Shown in pieces: positions 1 through 11,200 of a stretch of 64,000 nucleotides of DNA. The notes beneath the pieces are model-generated. The model had not been told where the DNA came from, ran no database searches, and worked only from the letters and a program-made list of their open reading frames with translations. The position numbers and the translations under genes were made by a program. Each line of letters begins with the position of its first letter. Position 1 is the stretch's first letter. The DNA comes from Choristoneura fumiferana (lineage: Eukaryota > Arthropoda > Insecta > Lepidoptera > Tortricidae): the NCBI RefSeq assembly GCF_025370935.1, contig NC_133490.1:9728697-9792696 (forward strand), given 5' to 3'.

Positions 1-590
1 CCCTAATGACGTTTAAGATGAAATAAGTTTTTGATAAAAATTTCATTTTTAATACAAGTATTTTGCTGACTTTTTCTTGGCTTTAATCGCATTGTCACCC
101 AAACTATATTTGTATACCAAATTTCAAGTCGATGCCATGAACCGTTGAGGAGTTCCGTCTTGCGACGACGATCCTGGCCGGACTACCAGGATGTCACTAC
201 CAGATTATAGTATCGTCACGTAATTTACATAAGTATACCAAATTTTAAGTCGAAGGAATGAAGGTCGTCAAATTTAACTTGCAAGATTTGATCACAGACA
301 GACAGACAGACGACGGGACAGGTGAAACTAAATAAAAGCTTGTAATAACCTAACCAACAAAAGTTGGAAAGCCCCCGACTTTGTCACTTCAAAGTTCAAT
401 ATCTCAAAAACGGCTGAAACGATTTTGATAAAACATGTCTAAGAACCATCGCTAGAAAACCTGCTTGCAATTAAAAAAAACAGCATTCAAATCGGTCCAC
501 CCGTTTAAGAGCTACGGTGCCACAGACAGACAGACACACATAGCGGTCAAACTTATAACACCCCTCTTTTTGCGTCGGGGGTTAAAAAGG
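1..590. repeat. Two degraded interspersed repeats
   Basis: Around 62-345 and 346-590 are two blocks with the phrases TATACCAAATTTCAAGTCGA and ACAGACAGACAGACGAC, followed by AAATAAAAGCTTGTAAT and by a block ending in CTTTTTGCGTCGGGGGTT. These phrases recur throughout lepidopteran genomes as tails of unclassified repeats. No coding potential. Confidence 0.5.
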
Positions 591-784
591 ATTATTCGCG
601 ATAGTTCCTTTGGCTGTTCCTCGAAGGAACTATTGCGGTTTTTTCCGCACTACTTATAGTTCCTTCAGCAGAGGTGAAGGAAAGAACTGCCTTTGATTTT
701 TCACCCTTGTCCTGTACAAGAACACGCTTTATCCTAGGTGTGGTCTTTTCGTAATAATATTTTAGTGCCTTGTGTTGTTGTGAA

Positions 785-1175
785 TATAGTAGATTGTACA
801 ACAAGAGCGTAAAACGAGCCATTTTACCCAAGACGCCGTACCGGCTCGGGTGGATAGACAAGTCATGGGGAAAATGAGTTTAATGCTCGAGTTTTAAACT
901 CTGCTTTTCACTTCGATGGCGACGAAATGAAATAACAACAGTGGAAACAATTGTTCACTTACTATGTACATATTATTTTTCGTGCATTACTATATAATTA
1001 TACATTTTTAGTTTTATTGATTTATTTTGATTGATTTTTGGTTTTATATAAATTAAAAATGTGTTAAGAAATATATAGAAACTTCTTTGTTTGTGGCTGT
1101 TGACGCCTGATTACCTTGGTCTTAGACGAAGATTTTATTTATGCACTAGAGCATAAAAAGTCATTTTATGTCGCC
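785..1175 (-). repeat. About 390-bp repeat, inverted copy of 27,468-27,880
   Basis: Read on the minus strand this matches 27,468-27,880 over nearly its full length: GGCGACATAAAA, TGCTCTAGTGCATAA, AAAATCTTCGTCTAAG, TTCACTTGATGG-like and GCTCGTTTTACGCTCTTGTTG segments in the same order. It has no long ORF and no clear terminal repeats. Family unknown; probably a non-autonomous transposon. Confidence 0.7.
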
Positions 1176-1649
1176 TAGATCCACCATAAACACGCACTTT
1201 ACGAGCATGAGAAGTGAAAAATGTATTTTCATTCTTTCTCTCTTTGTAGGTATTAAAAACATTGAGTCGCTCCAAAACCAATGCGAATCCCGGTCACACA
1301 AATTCGCGGTCAACAAATCCTGCCGCAAATGCATTTTAAAACGGACGTAACTATTACATAACAAAGCTGATTCCCACAAAAACGGACAACTGTTTTTATT
1401 ATTAAAAAAAAAACCTAAAAAAGCCCTTAAAAAACTTTAATAAGAAACGGGAGGAAACATCGGACAACGAACCTGCGACATGTCAATACTACCACTTTGC
1501 ATAGCCTACATCATTATTTGGACCACTGTGCGGGGCCGGTAGTACAAAGGTTAACCCTTGGTTAAGTTAACTTTAAGCCTTAGATATTAAAAGGTGTGAA
1601 TTCATGGGAGCCGCGGTACAATGTCGTCGATGATCGATTTATAAATCCT

Positions 1650-1799
1650 TAGCACAGAATAATTATAACGTTTTAAACTTTCGTGATTCTCACTCATAGT
1701 CAAAATAGCATATACGGGACTTATCACGCTATTTTTACACAAGTAATATTTACCTCGACGTTTCGGCAACGTTACAGTTGCCGTGGTCACGAGTAGACA
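1650..1799 (-). repeat. Half copy of the fold-back element at 5,846
   Basis: GTCTACTCGTGACCACGGCA, CGAAACGTCGAGGTAAATAT and TGACTATGAGTGA (minus strand) match one arm of the palindrome at 5,846-6,169 and its outer flank. Only one arm is present here. Confidence 0.75.
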
Positions 1800-3020
1800 T
1801 ATATTAACATCTATAATTAAGCTGCGCGTAAAATCAAATTATATTCCCAGCGCCCCATTAAAATAATTTTGGCGATTTTTCGAATGTTTTGTCCTGAGTT
1901 TGTATCTGTCATTTAATTTCAGTCAAATCCAAGTTATTGTTCCGAAAAGTTCGCTATTACGTGGATCATCTCTTTTGTTTGTTAACTTACTATACTGAAT
2001 TGTTGTATTTAATAAAAAATATAGTTAATTAATAGGTATGTATTTGTATTTTATATCGATTTTTCGATTTTTCCGGCTGATTATGATACTGATGATCATG
2101 ATGGTACCGATTTTTACAGATAACTGTTGAGGAAAAAGGACTTCAAGATGCAGCAATGAACGAAAAGACAAAGCGTTGGCAGACCTCCCGACTGGCGACA
2201 TCGCAAGAGTTGTTGGTAACCGGTGGATGCAAGTAGCGAGTCATCGTTCATTCTGGTGTACTAAGGCCTCTGTTCAAGAGTGGTTGTCATTTATCTGATG
2301 ATGATTTCTACTGTATTGTGCTTTCAAACGGATTGAAATTATTATCAATTCGCTAACGTTAAGTTTAAATCACACAAAACCATCTCCCATAAATAGCGAC
2401 ACGTAACTCAACCCACAGTTTAACTACATTACAACCGGCCGCTGTCTAATTTGTGGAAACAAAACCAATCACAAAAGAAACCGAGTAAAAACGAACCATT
2501 TTTGTACAATCCGCAAAAACGTGGCCAAAAAACCACTGTTCGGATGTAAATAAATCTGCAAAACAATATGGCCACCGCGAAGGCTCGCAACTGGATACGA
2601 AAAAAACTTTTATAAGTATGTAAAAATTCAAATTTAAGCCCTTGGGAAGAGATGGATGCATCGTTAGTCCGTTATTCAGATTGAGTGACGTTTTCTCTTA
2701 TCAGTTTTTAGTCCAATTTAAATTTAGTTTTTGTCCGGTTTTGTCGGGTTTTTAGACCACTGTGCGATTTATTAGTACATTTGTCGGGGATTCGGGGGAA
2801 TTAGAATTTCAAAGTGTCTCGATACTTGATTGGGCACAGCTGGCGGGGTTTTTTGATAGTTTTTTGTGATAGTCGTAGGTAATTTGTTTGTATGTAAATG
2901 ACAGTTGCTTTTCAATGAATAAATCTGAATCTAAACTTGGTACATCTGGCCTAGTGGCTATATCGTTCACCTGATGAGTTAAAGGTTTTAAGTTCGGATT
3001 TTAAATTCTAACTTTTGATT
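1800..3020. other. Non-coding stretch, nothing recognised
   Basis: AT-rich sequence without a convincing exon, RNA gene or repeat family. A short RTE-like tail remnant (GGTAACCGGTGGATGCAAGTAG at about 2,213-2,234) is the only hint of a mobile element. Confidence 0.5.
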
Positions 3021-3694
3021 TTTAGGGTTTCAGAGCCAAAATGGCAAAAACGGAACCCTTATAGTTTCGCCATGTCTGTCTGTCTGTCCGACCGCGGCTT
3101 TGCTCAGGGACTATCGATGCTAGAAAGCTGTAATTTTCCACGGATATATATGTAAACTATGCCGACAAAATGGCACAATAAATAAATAAAAAATGAATTT
3201 TTCACGTAAAGTGGGGGTGATTTTTTTTCTCATCCAACCCAATAGTATGGGGTACCGTTGGATATAGGTCTTCTAAAACCATTAGGGGTTTGCTAAGACG
3301 ATTTTTGATTCAGTGATTTGTTTGCGAAATATTCAACTTTAAAGTGCAAATTTTCATTAAAATCGAGCGTCCCCCCCCCTCTAAAATCGAAACCGGTGGG
3401 TGGAAAATTTTGAAAAAATTCATGATGGTAGTACCTATCCAACGATACCCTACACTATAGGGTTGGATGAGAAAAAAAAAACCCCCACTTTACGTCTATG
3501 GGAGGTATCCAATAAAAAAATTGTTTAGTTTTTTATTATACCATTTTGTCGGCATAGTTTACATATATATCCGTGCAAAATTAGAGCTTTCTAGCACTGA
3601 TAGTCCCTGAGAAAAGCCGCGGACGGACGGACAGAGAGACATGGCGAAACTATAAGGGTTCCGTTTTTGCCATTTTGGCTCCGGAACCCTAAAA
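3021..3694. repeat. Fold-back element, about 670 bp, arms of about 240 bp
   Basis: The left arm (3021-about 3255) starts TTTAGGGTTTCAGAGCCAAA and contains CTATGCCGACAAAATGG. The right arm (about 3455-3694) is its reverse complement, ending GGAACCCTAAAAA, with a matching CCATTTTGTCGGCATAG. The central part also pairs partly (GGTTGGATGAGAAAAAAAA). It consists of two inverted copies of the common GGGTTCCGTAGCCAAAATGG repeat. Single arms of this family occur at 25,119 and 55,763. Confidence 0.85.
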
Positions 3695-4334
3695 ACGAAG
3701 ATCTATCTCCCTTGACGAAAGGTGTATCTCACTGGTTCAGTAACAACCCATTCACTCTAGCCTTGAAGAGCCCTATAGGTCGTATTTATCTGGAAATGTT
3801 ACGTTAAGTTACTAATGATACTTATTCACCCCACTGTTTCAATTAAAACTTAAGCTGTTTAATAACTTGCATCACTCGTACAATGTAAATATGCCGCCCC
3901 CATCTTATTGCACTTAGCGGCAGCTGACGATTCTAAGCTGCATTTGATGACTCATCATAATCATCAAACTGTTTATAGTCTTGACAAAAATCGGGAAGAT
4001 AAAATATATATTACAAAAAAGAAAATAGACGCCACATGAGTTTCATTAGTAAAACGAAAATAACGATAATATTCTTAATAACGTTCCTAGTCTAAAAATG
4101 GTTTTAAGTACTCGTATCTACAACATATTTTTGATTTAATTTCAGTTGCCCCCTCCTCTGCCCCCCCCCCCCTTGGCGTCACCCTTGCTTCTAACTGTGA
4201 GTGGGCTCAGAACTCCGTAATTCCATAATGCACTTCGCACATCACGGTCAAGTAGTTTTTTCAGAAAAACTAAAAAGTTTTAAGGGTGCCACGGACGAGA
4301 TTTGAACTCGCATGTCCTGGCATTGTGCTTCTAA
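3695..4334. other. Non-coding stretch with a tRNA-like remnant
   Basis: AT-rich, with a C-homopolymer near 4,160. At about 4,283-4,325 a reverse-strand B-box-like sequence (GAGTTCAAATCTCGTCC) suggests the stump of another tRNA-derived SINE directly upstream of the intact one. Confidence 0.45.
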
Positions 4335-4575
4335 ATGGCCAAGTGGTTAGAGAACCTGACTACGAAGCTTGAGGTCCCGGGTTTGATTCCCGGCCGGGGC
4401 AGATATTTGTATGAATATTACGAATGTTTGTTTTCGTGTTTAATAAATATTTAAGTATGTATTTATCTATATAAGTAAGTTTATCCGTTGCCTAGTATCC
4501 ATAGTACAAGCTTTGCTTAGTTTGGGACTAGGTCAATTGGTTTCAAGTGTCCCATGATATTTATTTATTTTTTTA
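4335..4575 (+). repeat. tRNA-derived SINE, family A
   Basis: The tRNA-like head has an A-box-like AAGTGGTTAGAGAACCTGA and B box GGTTTGATTCC, followed by GGGGCAGATATTTGTATGAA. A unique body ends TGTCCCATGATATTTATTTA. Same family as 24,331-24,595 (+) and the head fragment 33,981-34,060 (-). Not a functional tRNA: the head runs straight into the SINE body. Confidence 0.85.
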
Positions 4576-5845
4576 TTAAACAAACGTTATCGCTGGATAA
4601 AAAACAAATAAAACTTCATAGAAGTTTATCATTATCACCATCTCGGATATAGTGCAGGAATCCTCTCACTTTACTTTTATTCAATTAAATTTCAACATAG
4701 TGAGATTGACGTTTCATAATAGTCCGCTGTGCAAATAAGTAGCCCGATTGCAAGCAAACAATTATTAAAATAACTCATTGAAAAACGCTACAATCGCCAA
4801 ATCTCACCTCCGAATTAAAACTAAACCAAAACTAAGTCATTATTCTCTAATCACTAAACATTTATGAAACATCTGAGTTAAAAACAAAAAACGCCTTTTG
4901 TCGGGTGCATTCCTTTTTTACCTCCCGGAATACAATGGGACCAGAGACAAATTCAGAAGTTGCATTCCACTTTATGCCGGCCAGTGGTGTTTAGAAATAA
5001 TTTTAATTGACCGGCCAAAAATAATCGTTGGGGAAAAAAGACTTTTTTAAATTCTTTAAGGGACAGAAGCGCTATGATGGAATGTGCCGCGAAACGGGTT
5101 TTTGAAAGAGCGCTTGGCGAGCGAGATAAAATGCTTGATTGGTTGCATGGAGGTTTGTCGGTTATAGAATTAGTTGGGTTCGAAGTACATGACATGAGGT
5201 GAAGGGATAAAGGCTTCATAGGTTAGGTTAGTTTTGTTGAAAATATTTATATATGCCTCTATGGTATGACATCTACGGCAACACTGGCTCTTTCGTTGTC
5301 TCTGGTAGCTATTCCCTTTCTGTCACGATCTCCTGCCTGCGATACGTGTGTGATTTCGTTGTTAATTAAATCCGAGTTTACTTCATACAATTAAGTACAT
5401 AAAAATAATTGTATATTATATTTTGAATAATATATACGAGCAATTAGATGTTCATCTTTTATTTACGTCAAGAAACGCCGCCACACCAGTCGAATAAGTT
5501 TCCTGCGCATACGCTTTGTCTAACAGGTTTTTGTTGGGTAAAGTAAATAGAGTATCTAATTGAATTTGGTTGACCATTTTGGGGGTAAAATTTAGGTATT
5601 AACAGTTTGAATTGGGCTCATTGTACTTCATTAATGAATCATTGCACTTTAATTACTTAGTTCGTTTGTCGTTTTTGATTCGGGATTTTAACTACTTAGG
5701 AATACAGCAATCTCCAACCTAAAATGTCTGACTTTTAATTTGTATGTAGTTAAGATTTTGTAAAAAACGATAAAGTATATCGGGTGCGTTGGGATTCCTA
5801 ATCTTAAATTTTATTGTTTCATTCATATTGCTGACAAAAAACAAA
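4576..5845. other. Non-coding stretch, nothing recognised
   Basis: No exon with filamin character and no identifiable repeat. A minus-strand open frame around 4,953-5,219 has no recognisable domain and no splice context. Confidence 0.5.
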
Positions 5846-6169
5846 TAGTCAAAATACCACGCAAAGGACTTATCACGCTAACACACACGAGTAATATTTA
5901 CCTCGACATTTCGGCAACATTACAGTGGCTGTGGTCACGAGTAGACTGAAGTGTGGGGTGTCAAGTCCTAGCAGCGCGAGTCCTTCGAACTACCCGCACT
6001 TGGTCATTTTTATTTGACACCCCATCACACACATCGCGCTGCTAGGCAGACTTGACACCCCACACTTCAGTCTACTCGTGACCACGGCCACTGTAATGTT
6101 GCTGAAACGTCGAGGTAAATATTACTCGTGTGTGTTAGCGTGATAAGTCCTGTGCGTGGTATTTTGACT
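5846..6169. repeat. Fold-back (palindromic) element, 324 bp
   Basis: Left arm 5846-5980 begins AGTCAAAATACCACGCAAAG and right arm 6034-6169 is its reverse complement, ending GTGGTATTTTGACT. Both hold CTACTCGTGACCAC and the GTGTGGGGTGTCAAGTC block. The loop is 5981-6033. A single arm is at 1,650-1,799. Confidence 0.85.
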
Positions 6170-7796
6170 ATGAGTGAAAATCACGAAAGTTTAAGACATT
6201 ATAAAAAACAAATACTTATAATATACATATTTTGTTTTGAATCTGCAATCAGTCGCCAAACTATAATCAGATGAGGTGTATGAAGAATTGCGGTATGCAA
6301 ATTTAGAGACCAGTGCCTCTTGCATTGCTTAAATAAGGTGGTTACGTTTTAATCTTTTAACCACACTGGTATTTTGGAGCAATCCTGAAGTTAGAGGATT
6401 GGAGTGATGGGTGAGGAAGGAAGGAGGATGGAGTTTCATTCATATTGCTGACAAAAAACAAATACCTAATAATAGTACATGTACCTAGTTATTAAGAATA
6501 AGGATAAGAATATATTTATTTGCGAAAATGTAGTAGAGAATACAGAAGCGTTTTTGAGTGCGTAAATTTTACTTATAAACTATTGATTTGTACCATATTG
6601 AATAATATTAAAATACTATATTATGTCAAACTCAGAAGTACATTACTTATTTATTGCTGAACTAAGATTTCCTTTTAACTACTTAAATAATAATAATAAT
6701 ATAAATTTTTATTCACCATCACAAACCAAAAGTCCTAAATAATCCTAAATCCTAAATAATTACGTACTTTAGCTTAATTACCTTCTACAATATGATTGTC
6801 TTTTTCAATCTTCTTTCTTTCTTAAACCATTTTAAGAACGATTTTATTGTCTAAACTATTCCCTCGTTTTATTTCATTGCTCAGGAAACGAAAAGAAAGT
6901 CAGCTATTTATCCTTATTGTCTTCTTTTTATTGTTCGGTCAAGAAAAAAGATGTTTAAAATTCGGATGCTATCAAAACAACCGGTCAAAGCGGCCGCCGC
7001 TCGCGAATGTATTCTATGGTCCATTTATTTATTTATTTGAGGGAAAGAGAACAAACAAACTTGGAAGTCTGTTTCTTCAAATAGTTTCTTATAAATAATA
7101 AATACACTCCCGAAATCTTGCGATATCCAACATAAAATCTTCCCGCCAATTTAAATCCGAGCAATATTACCACAGATGCGCAAAAAAGCAAGAATCCCGA
7201 TGTACGCACGTACGAAATTATGACTTTCATTAGCAAAAACAAATATCGTAAATCGCGGCGAGCACTGGCCATCCGAAATCGCGACATCCATTACCGTTTA
7301 AAAAATAAACTGGCCAGTTGGAAAAAAAAAACGAAAACAAAGTTTAAAAAATCGAACTGTCAAAATGGTTCGCAGTAAATTTTCCCGCGTTCACTGCCGG
7401 CAGTCGCCATTGGCCGCTTGTGGTGAGGGCGTGGTCGCGATTCGAATAAGGAGCATCGATTTATTTATGAAGTGCATTTTGAGTGTTTTTTGGTGCGCAC
7501 TCCTGTATGGCACCTTAGGGGCGGGGGGGTCATTTGACTTGGTGATGCCGATGCGTGTACGATAAAACACCGTGAGTTATTCCGAGTAGAATAATGGTAG
7601 TACGACACTTAGGATAGGCAGGAACGAGTAAACCTTTGCCTTATCTAAGTAAAAAAAAAACAGCCAAGAAAAATGGCGTAAGTTGACCAACGTATTGCAA
7701 CGGGAAACTTATTTGTTTACGACGATTTGCAATCTATCTGGCGGACAATTTTCATATTTTCAACCACGACTAAGAATTGTGCAAATCAAGACAAAG
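6170..7796. other. Intron or flank, nothing recognised
   Basis: AT-rich. The open frames near 6,847-7,098, 7,033-7,287 and 7,365-7,565 have no domain signature. Read on the minus strand, no segment carries the expected continuation of filamin repeat 21. Confidence 0.5.
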
Positions 7797-7853
7797 GCCT
7801 CTTTTTTTTTATTTATTCGACTGGATGGCAAACGAGCAAGTGGGTATCTATCA
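7797..7853 (-). repeat. Tail fragment of lepidopteran repeat C
   Basis: Minus strand reads ACTTGCTCGTTTGCCATCCA then GTCGAATAAATAAAAAA, the 3' end of the repeat present in fuller form at 20,435 and 61,333. Confidence 0.7.
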
Positions 7854-7995
7854 AAGTATATGCAATCCTGTTTAGAAAATTAAGTATCATAGCGTTAATT
7901 AGTATTATCTGTACTTAGATAAATGCTACTAGAGATGAGAGACTTTTGCCCAGCAAAAAAAATATATAAATTTACACAAATTGAAAAGTACTTAC

Positions 7996-8235
7996 CAGGC
8001 TCATCCACCTTGTACGAGACATCGCACGATCCATCCCTTCGGTCCTTAAAGTCGATCTCGGCTTTGCTCGGCCCCTCGAGCGAGATAGCGAGCTGCCCGG
8101 CTCCAGCCTCTCTCGTCCACACGTTGAACTCGTTAGAGTGCCCGGCTTCGCCTCTCTCTAGGCCTACTCCTCCGGCCTTCACTAAATGAGCACCGGAATC
8201 CCTAAGAGGCCCCACCGTGAACTGGAAGGGGGATC
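7996..8235 (-). CDS. cher: Filamin exon 11: end of repeat 20 and most of repeat 21
   Basis: Codons 501-580 plus one base, phase 1 on both sides, last exon visible. GSPFQFTVGPLRDSGAHLVK, then GGVGLERGEAGHSNEF, WTREAGAGQLAISLEGPSKA and DGSCDVSYKVDEPG. Repeat 21 is the main integrin-binding repeat of vertebrate filamin, and its REAGAGGLAI groove is nearly unchanged here. The donor GTAAGT at 7995 leaves the frame open, so about three more repeats should follow outside the window. Confidence 0.95.
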
Positions 8236-11200
8236 CTGGAAGAGTTAGGTTTAGTTAAAAATCAGGTTTAGTCAAAGTGATTTATGAGTAAATAAAAAAT
8301 CAACCAGCTTATCTAAAATGCAGTAGGTATGGAATTGCATACTAAAAAAATAGGCAAATATAAGTTAGGGCCAGTTACAATGTTAATTATTAATCAATGA
8401 AAATGTACAGCATTACAGTTGATACCTATACACTGTAAATTTCAAAACAGGAAATTAATCTCATACATATGCCAAAAATTCACTAATAATAAATAATTTC
8501 GTGGTCCCTTTTTATTTATATTAATTGTAACGTTGACATCTATGGACGTTAAACGCCTGATAATAAATGATTTTAATTTATTTATTATTATTTTATAAAA
8601 AAAAAGGTTATTTAGGGATGTTTGCCACACCCTCCAGCCAGAAGTAAGAGTGCAAGAAAACCGGTTGGTACCTGCTGGCAATCGAAGTCTAAAAGAGCAA
8701 AAAATTGTTAGCCCTGTACACTCGATAATCAACTCGAATCCCTTTAACCGACCCTGAGCTGCCTCGCGGATATTCTAGAGCTTGTCTTCCATCGTCTTCT
8801 TGTCCAACCGCGACAGAGATGTCTACCAACGGAACTGCACTAATGCTAACAATGCTGTTAATGACTTTCTACTCCTCGACTCACCAGGTATATGGATCTC
8901 CCTGTACTTGACAGAGACTGTGTGGACGCCCAGCTCCTTGGGCACGAAGTGGACGGAGTAGAGACCATCTTCCACCTCCTGAATCTCCGCATCTTCGGAG
9001 ACGCCTCCTGGGCTGGTTACGGTGGCAGCCAAGTCGAAGGAAGTTATGCCTGGGACAGAAGAAATTCATCGTCAACATCATCATCTCAGCCTTTATGTCC
9101 AGCTGGACACAGGCTTCCTCTCAAAAATTATTGTAATTGGGGGAGGCCTATGTTCAGCAGTGGAAGTCTTTCGGCTGACATGTTGATGATGAATCATCTA
9201 ATTTTTTGAATCAAGCGTTACTTTTCGGAGGTCCATATCAATAAACTATAAATAATTACTTTGCTCACCCGCAATTTTACTATAGCAAAGTCTATGCAAC
9301 AAATGTGTGTTCATGCACACCTCCACCTCCACAATGTATACACAAACCCAACTATCACCACCACCACACAACACTGACGCATTACAACCTCAACCACAGT
9401 TCATCCCCAGAGAAAAAGCAGATCAGAGCATGCTCTAATTGATTTCGGCTATTTATATTGGTTGAGACAAAAAAAAACAATTTCTGAACAAAGTTTCCGA
9501 AGCTCTTGCTAAATTTTAAGTTCTAACTATTTCTGAATGGATTTTTAGTCACCTAACCTAACTACAACAAGAAATAAACACTAATTTTGGTCTTGAAAAA
9601 TACTGTCTTGTAATATATTCAAACTGCATCCTTTATACGTACCAGGCATCTTAAATGTGAGCTTGCAGTTGGTACCGACTTCTGTGAGCGGAGCCTGGTC
9701 GCGTTGTCTCTGAATCTTTTCTCTCTGTCTGTTGCTGCCTTCGCCTGTCACCTAAAATAAAAATGCTAATTTCAATAAACTGCAACTTATCCCTGTGACA
9801 ATATCAGGATTAGAATGTTCTCTTCATTATAAGGGCAGTTTGATCATTTATTAAGAACCGGTGATTAAAATCGTGAGATGCACCCTTTTACGATTTGTTT
9901 TCTTTGAAAATTCTACAGGTAGGTAGGTTTTCTAACCAAAGTGAGATTACCATTCTAAAGTACCGTTAGCACAGCAGTACATACTGAAATCATTCATAAA
10001 TGATATGTTCATAGTTTGGATGCAGACACCTATAGACAATAGATTTACAAAGTATGCTTAAGTAAGTAAAGCTTCTAAAAGTACCTACTGATACACTAGA
10101 GCATGAATGATCTTGTAAATGTTCGTAGCAATGTTGGGCTCTATGGCAGGCTCTGTTCGTCGCTTAGTTCTACAAATTTAAAAACAGTGAATGCTCAGGT
10201 GTATCGGCACCATCAGCAAAATCTATTTGTAAATTACTTTTCAACTTCTTCCTACCTTGACGGTGAACGGGGAGCCTTCCACGTGATGATCCGCGAACTT
10301 GAGGTTGACGATGTAGTACCCTGGTTCAGTTGGCTTGTAGCTGATATTCAGGACGCCATCTTTGCTGTCCGCGCATTGGATCTCGGCTTTGCTGGGGCCT
10401 TGGAAATGGAGAAAGTAACATTAGTTTAGGTAATAGGAATAGGTTTCGGAGCGATCTTTCTGTGCAACAATTTTCTGCCCTCTGTAAAGCTCAATTTGCG
10501 AAATAAACAACTACAATGCCTCGCATCTTGGTGAGTTCAATAAAGTGATATTGTCATGTAGCATTTTAATAAAGGAGCACCCCACGATAGCACCTTTTTT
10601 AATAAGCTCAAATGAATTAGAGGACAAAAATAATGACAGGATTATAGTTCGAAATCTATAAAACACGCTTTAAAGTAGGGTTTCCACCAATAATGTGCGA
10701 TTATGTGTATATGTGCTCTCTTCTATATATATATATTAAATCATGACAAATATAAGAATTATAAAATACCTATAAACATATATATGCGTGGAAATTTGTA
10801 CAAGATGATTTAAAAATAAAATAAAAGAGTAGCAATAAATTCAATAACGACAATAATATTATGAAAAAATAATAAGTAAAATAAAATTAGGGACGCCTCA
10901 AGTAAGTTGGAACAACTCGGCCACCAACAGGTTGTTCTTTTTGGTAATCAAAAAGATGCTTCTTCAGCTTTAATTTAAATGTGTGTTTGCACATTGGCAC
11001 TTGGCATTACTTCTGGCACTAACCTTCAATAGAGAGCGAAAGACCACCATAACCAGCGTTTTTGGTATCTACAGAGAAAGTGTTATCTGCGTGCGTCTTG
11101 CCTTCCTTTAGCGCGGTACCAGAAACCTGAAATACATAATATGTTCAGGTGTCAAATATTCCGTCCAACTAATTTCAGCTTCCTCCGAAATCGAAAATGA

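Noticed and set aside
4335..4400. Functional tRNA gene
   Set aside because: A and B boxes are present, but the sequence runs into a SINE body and is repeated at 24,331 with the same flank.
7365..7565. Plus-strand frame in a GC-richer patch
   Set aside because: No recognisable domain, no splice context, and no filamin continuation on the opposite strand.
1..7900. Remaining C-terminal filamin exons
   Set aside because: I looked for the end of repeat 21 and repeats 22-24 on the minus strand and saw no such motif; they probably lie left of the window.
8881..9209. Overlapping frames on both strands
   Set aside because: Other-frame readings of filamin exon 10 and of the adjacent RTE tail.
10103..10429. 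Plus-strand 108-codon open frame
   Set aside because: It is antisense to filamin exon 8 (10,256-10,398), which has clear repeat signatures and splice sites.
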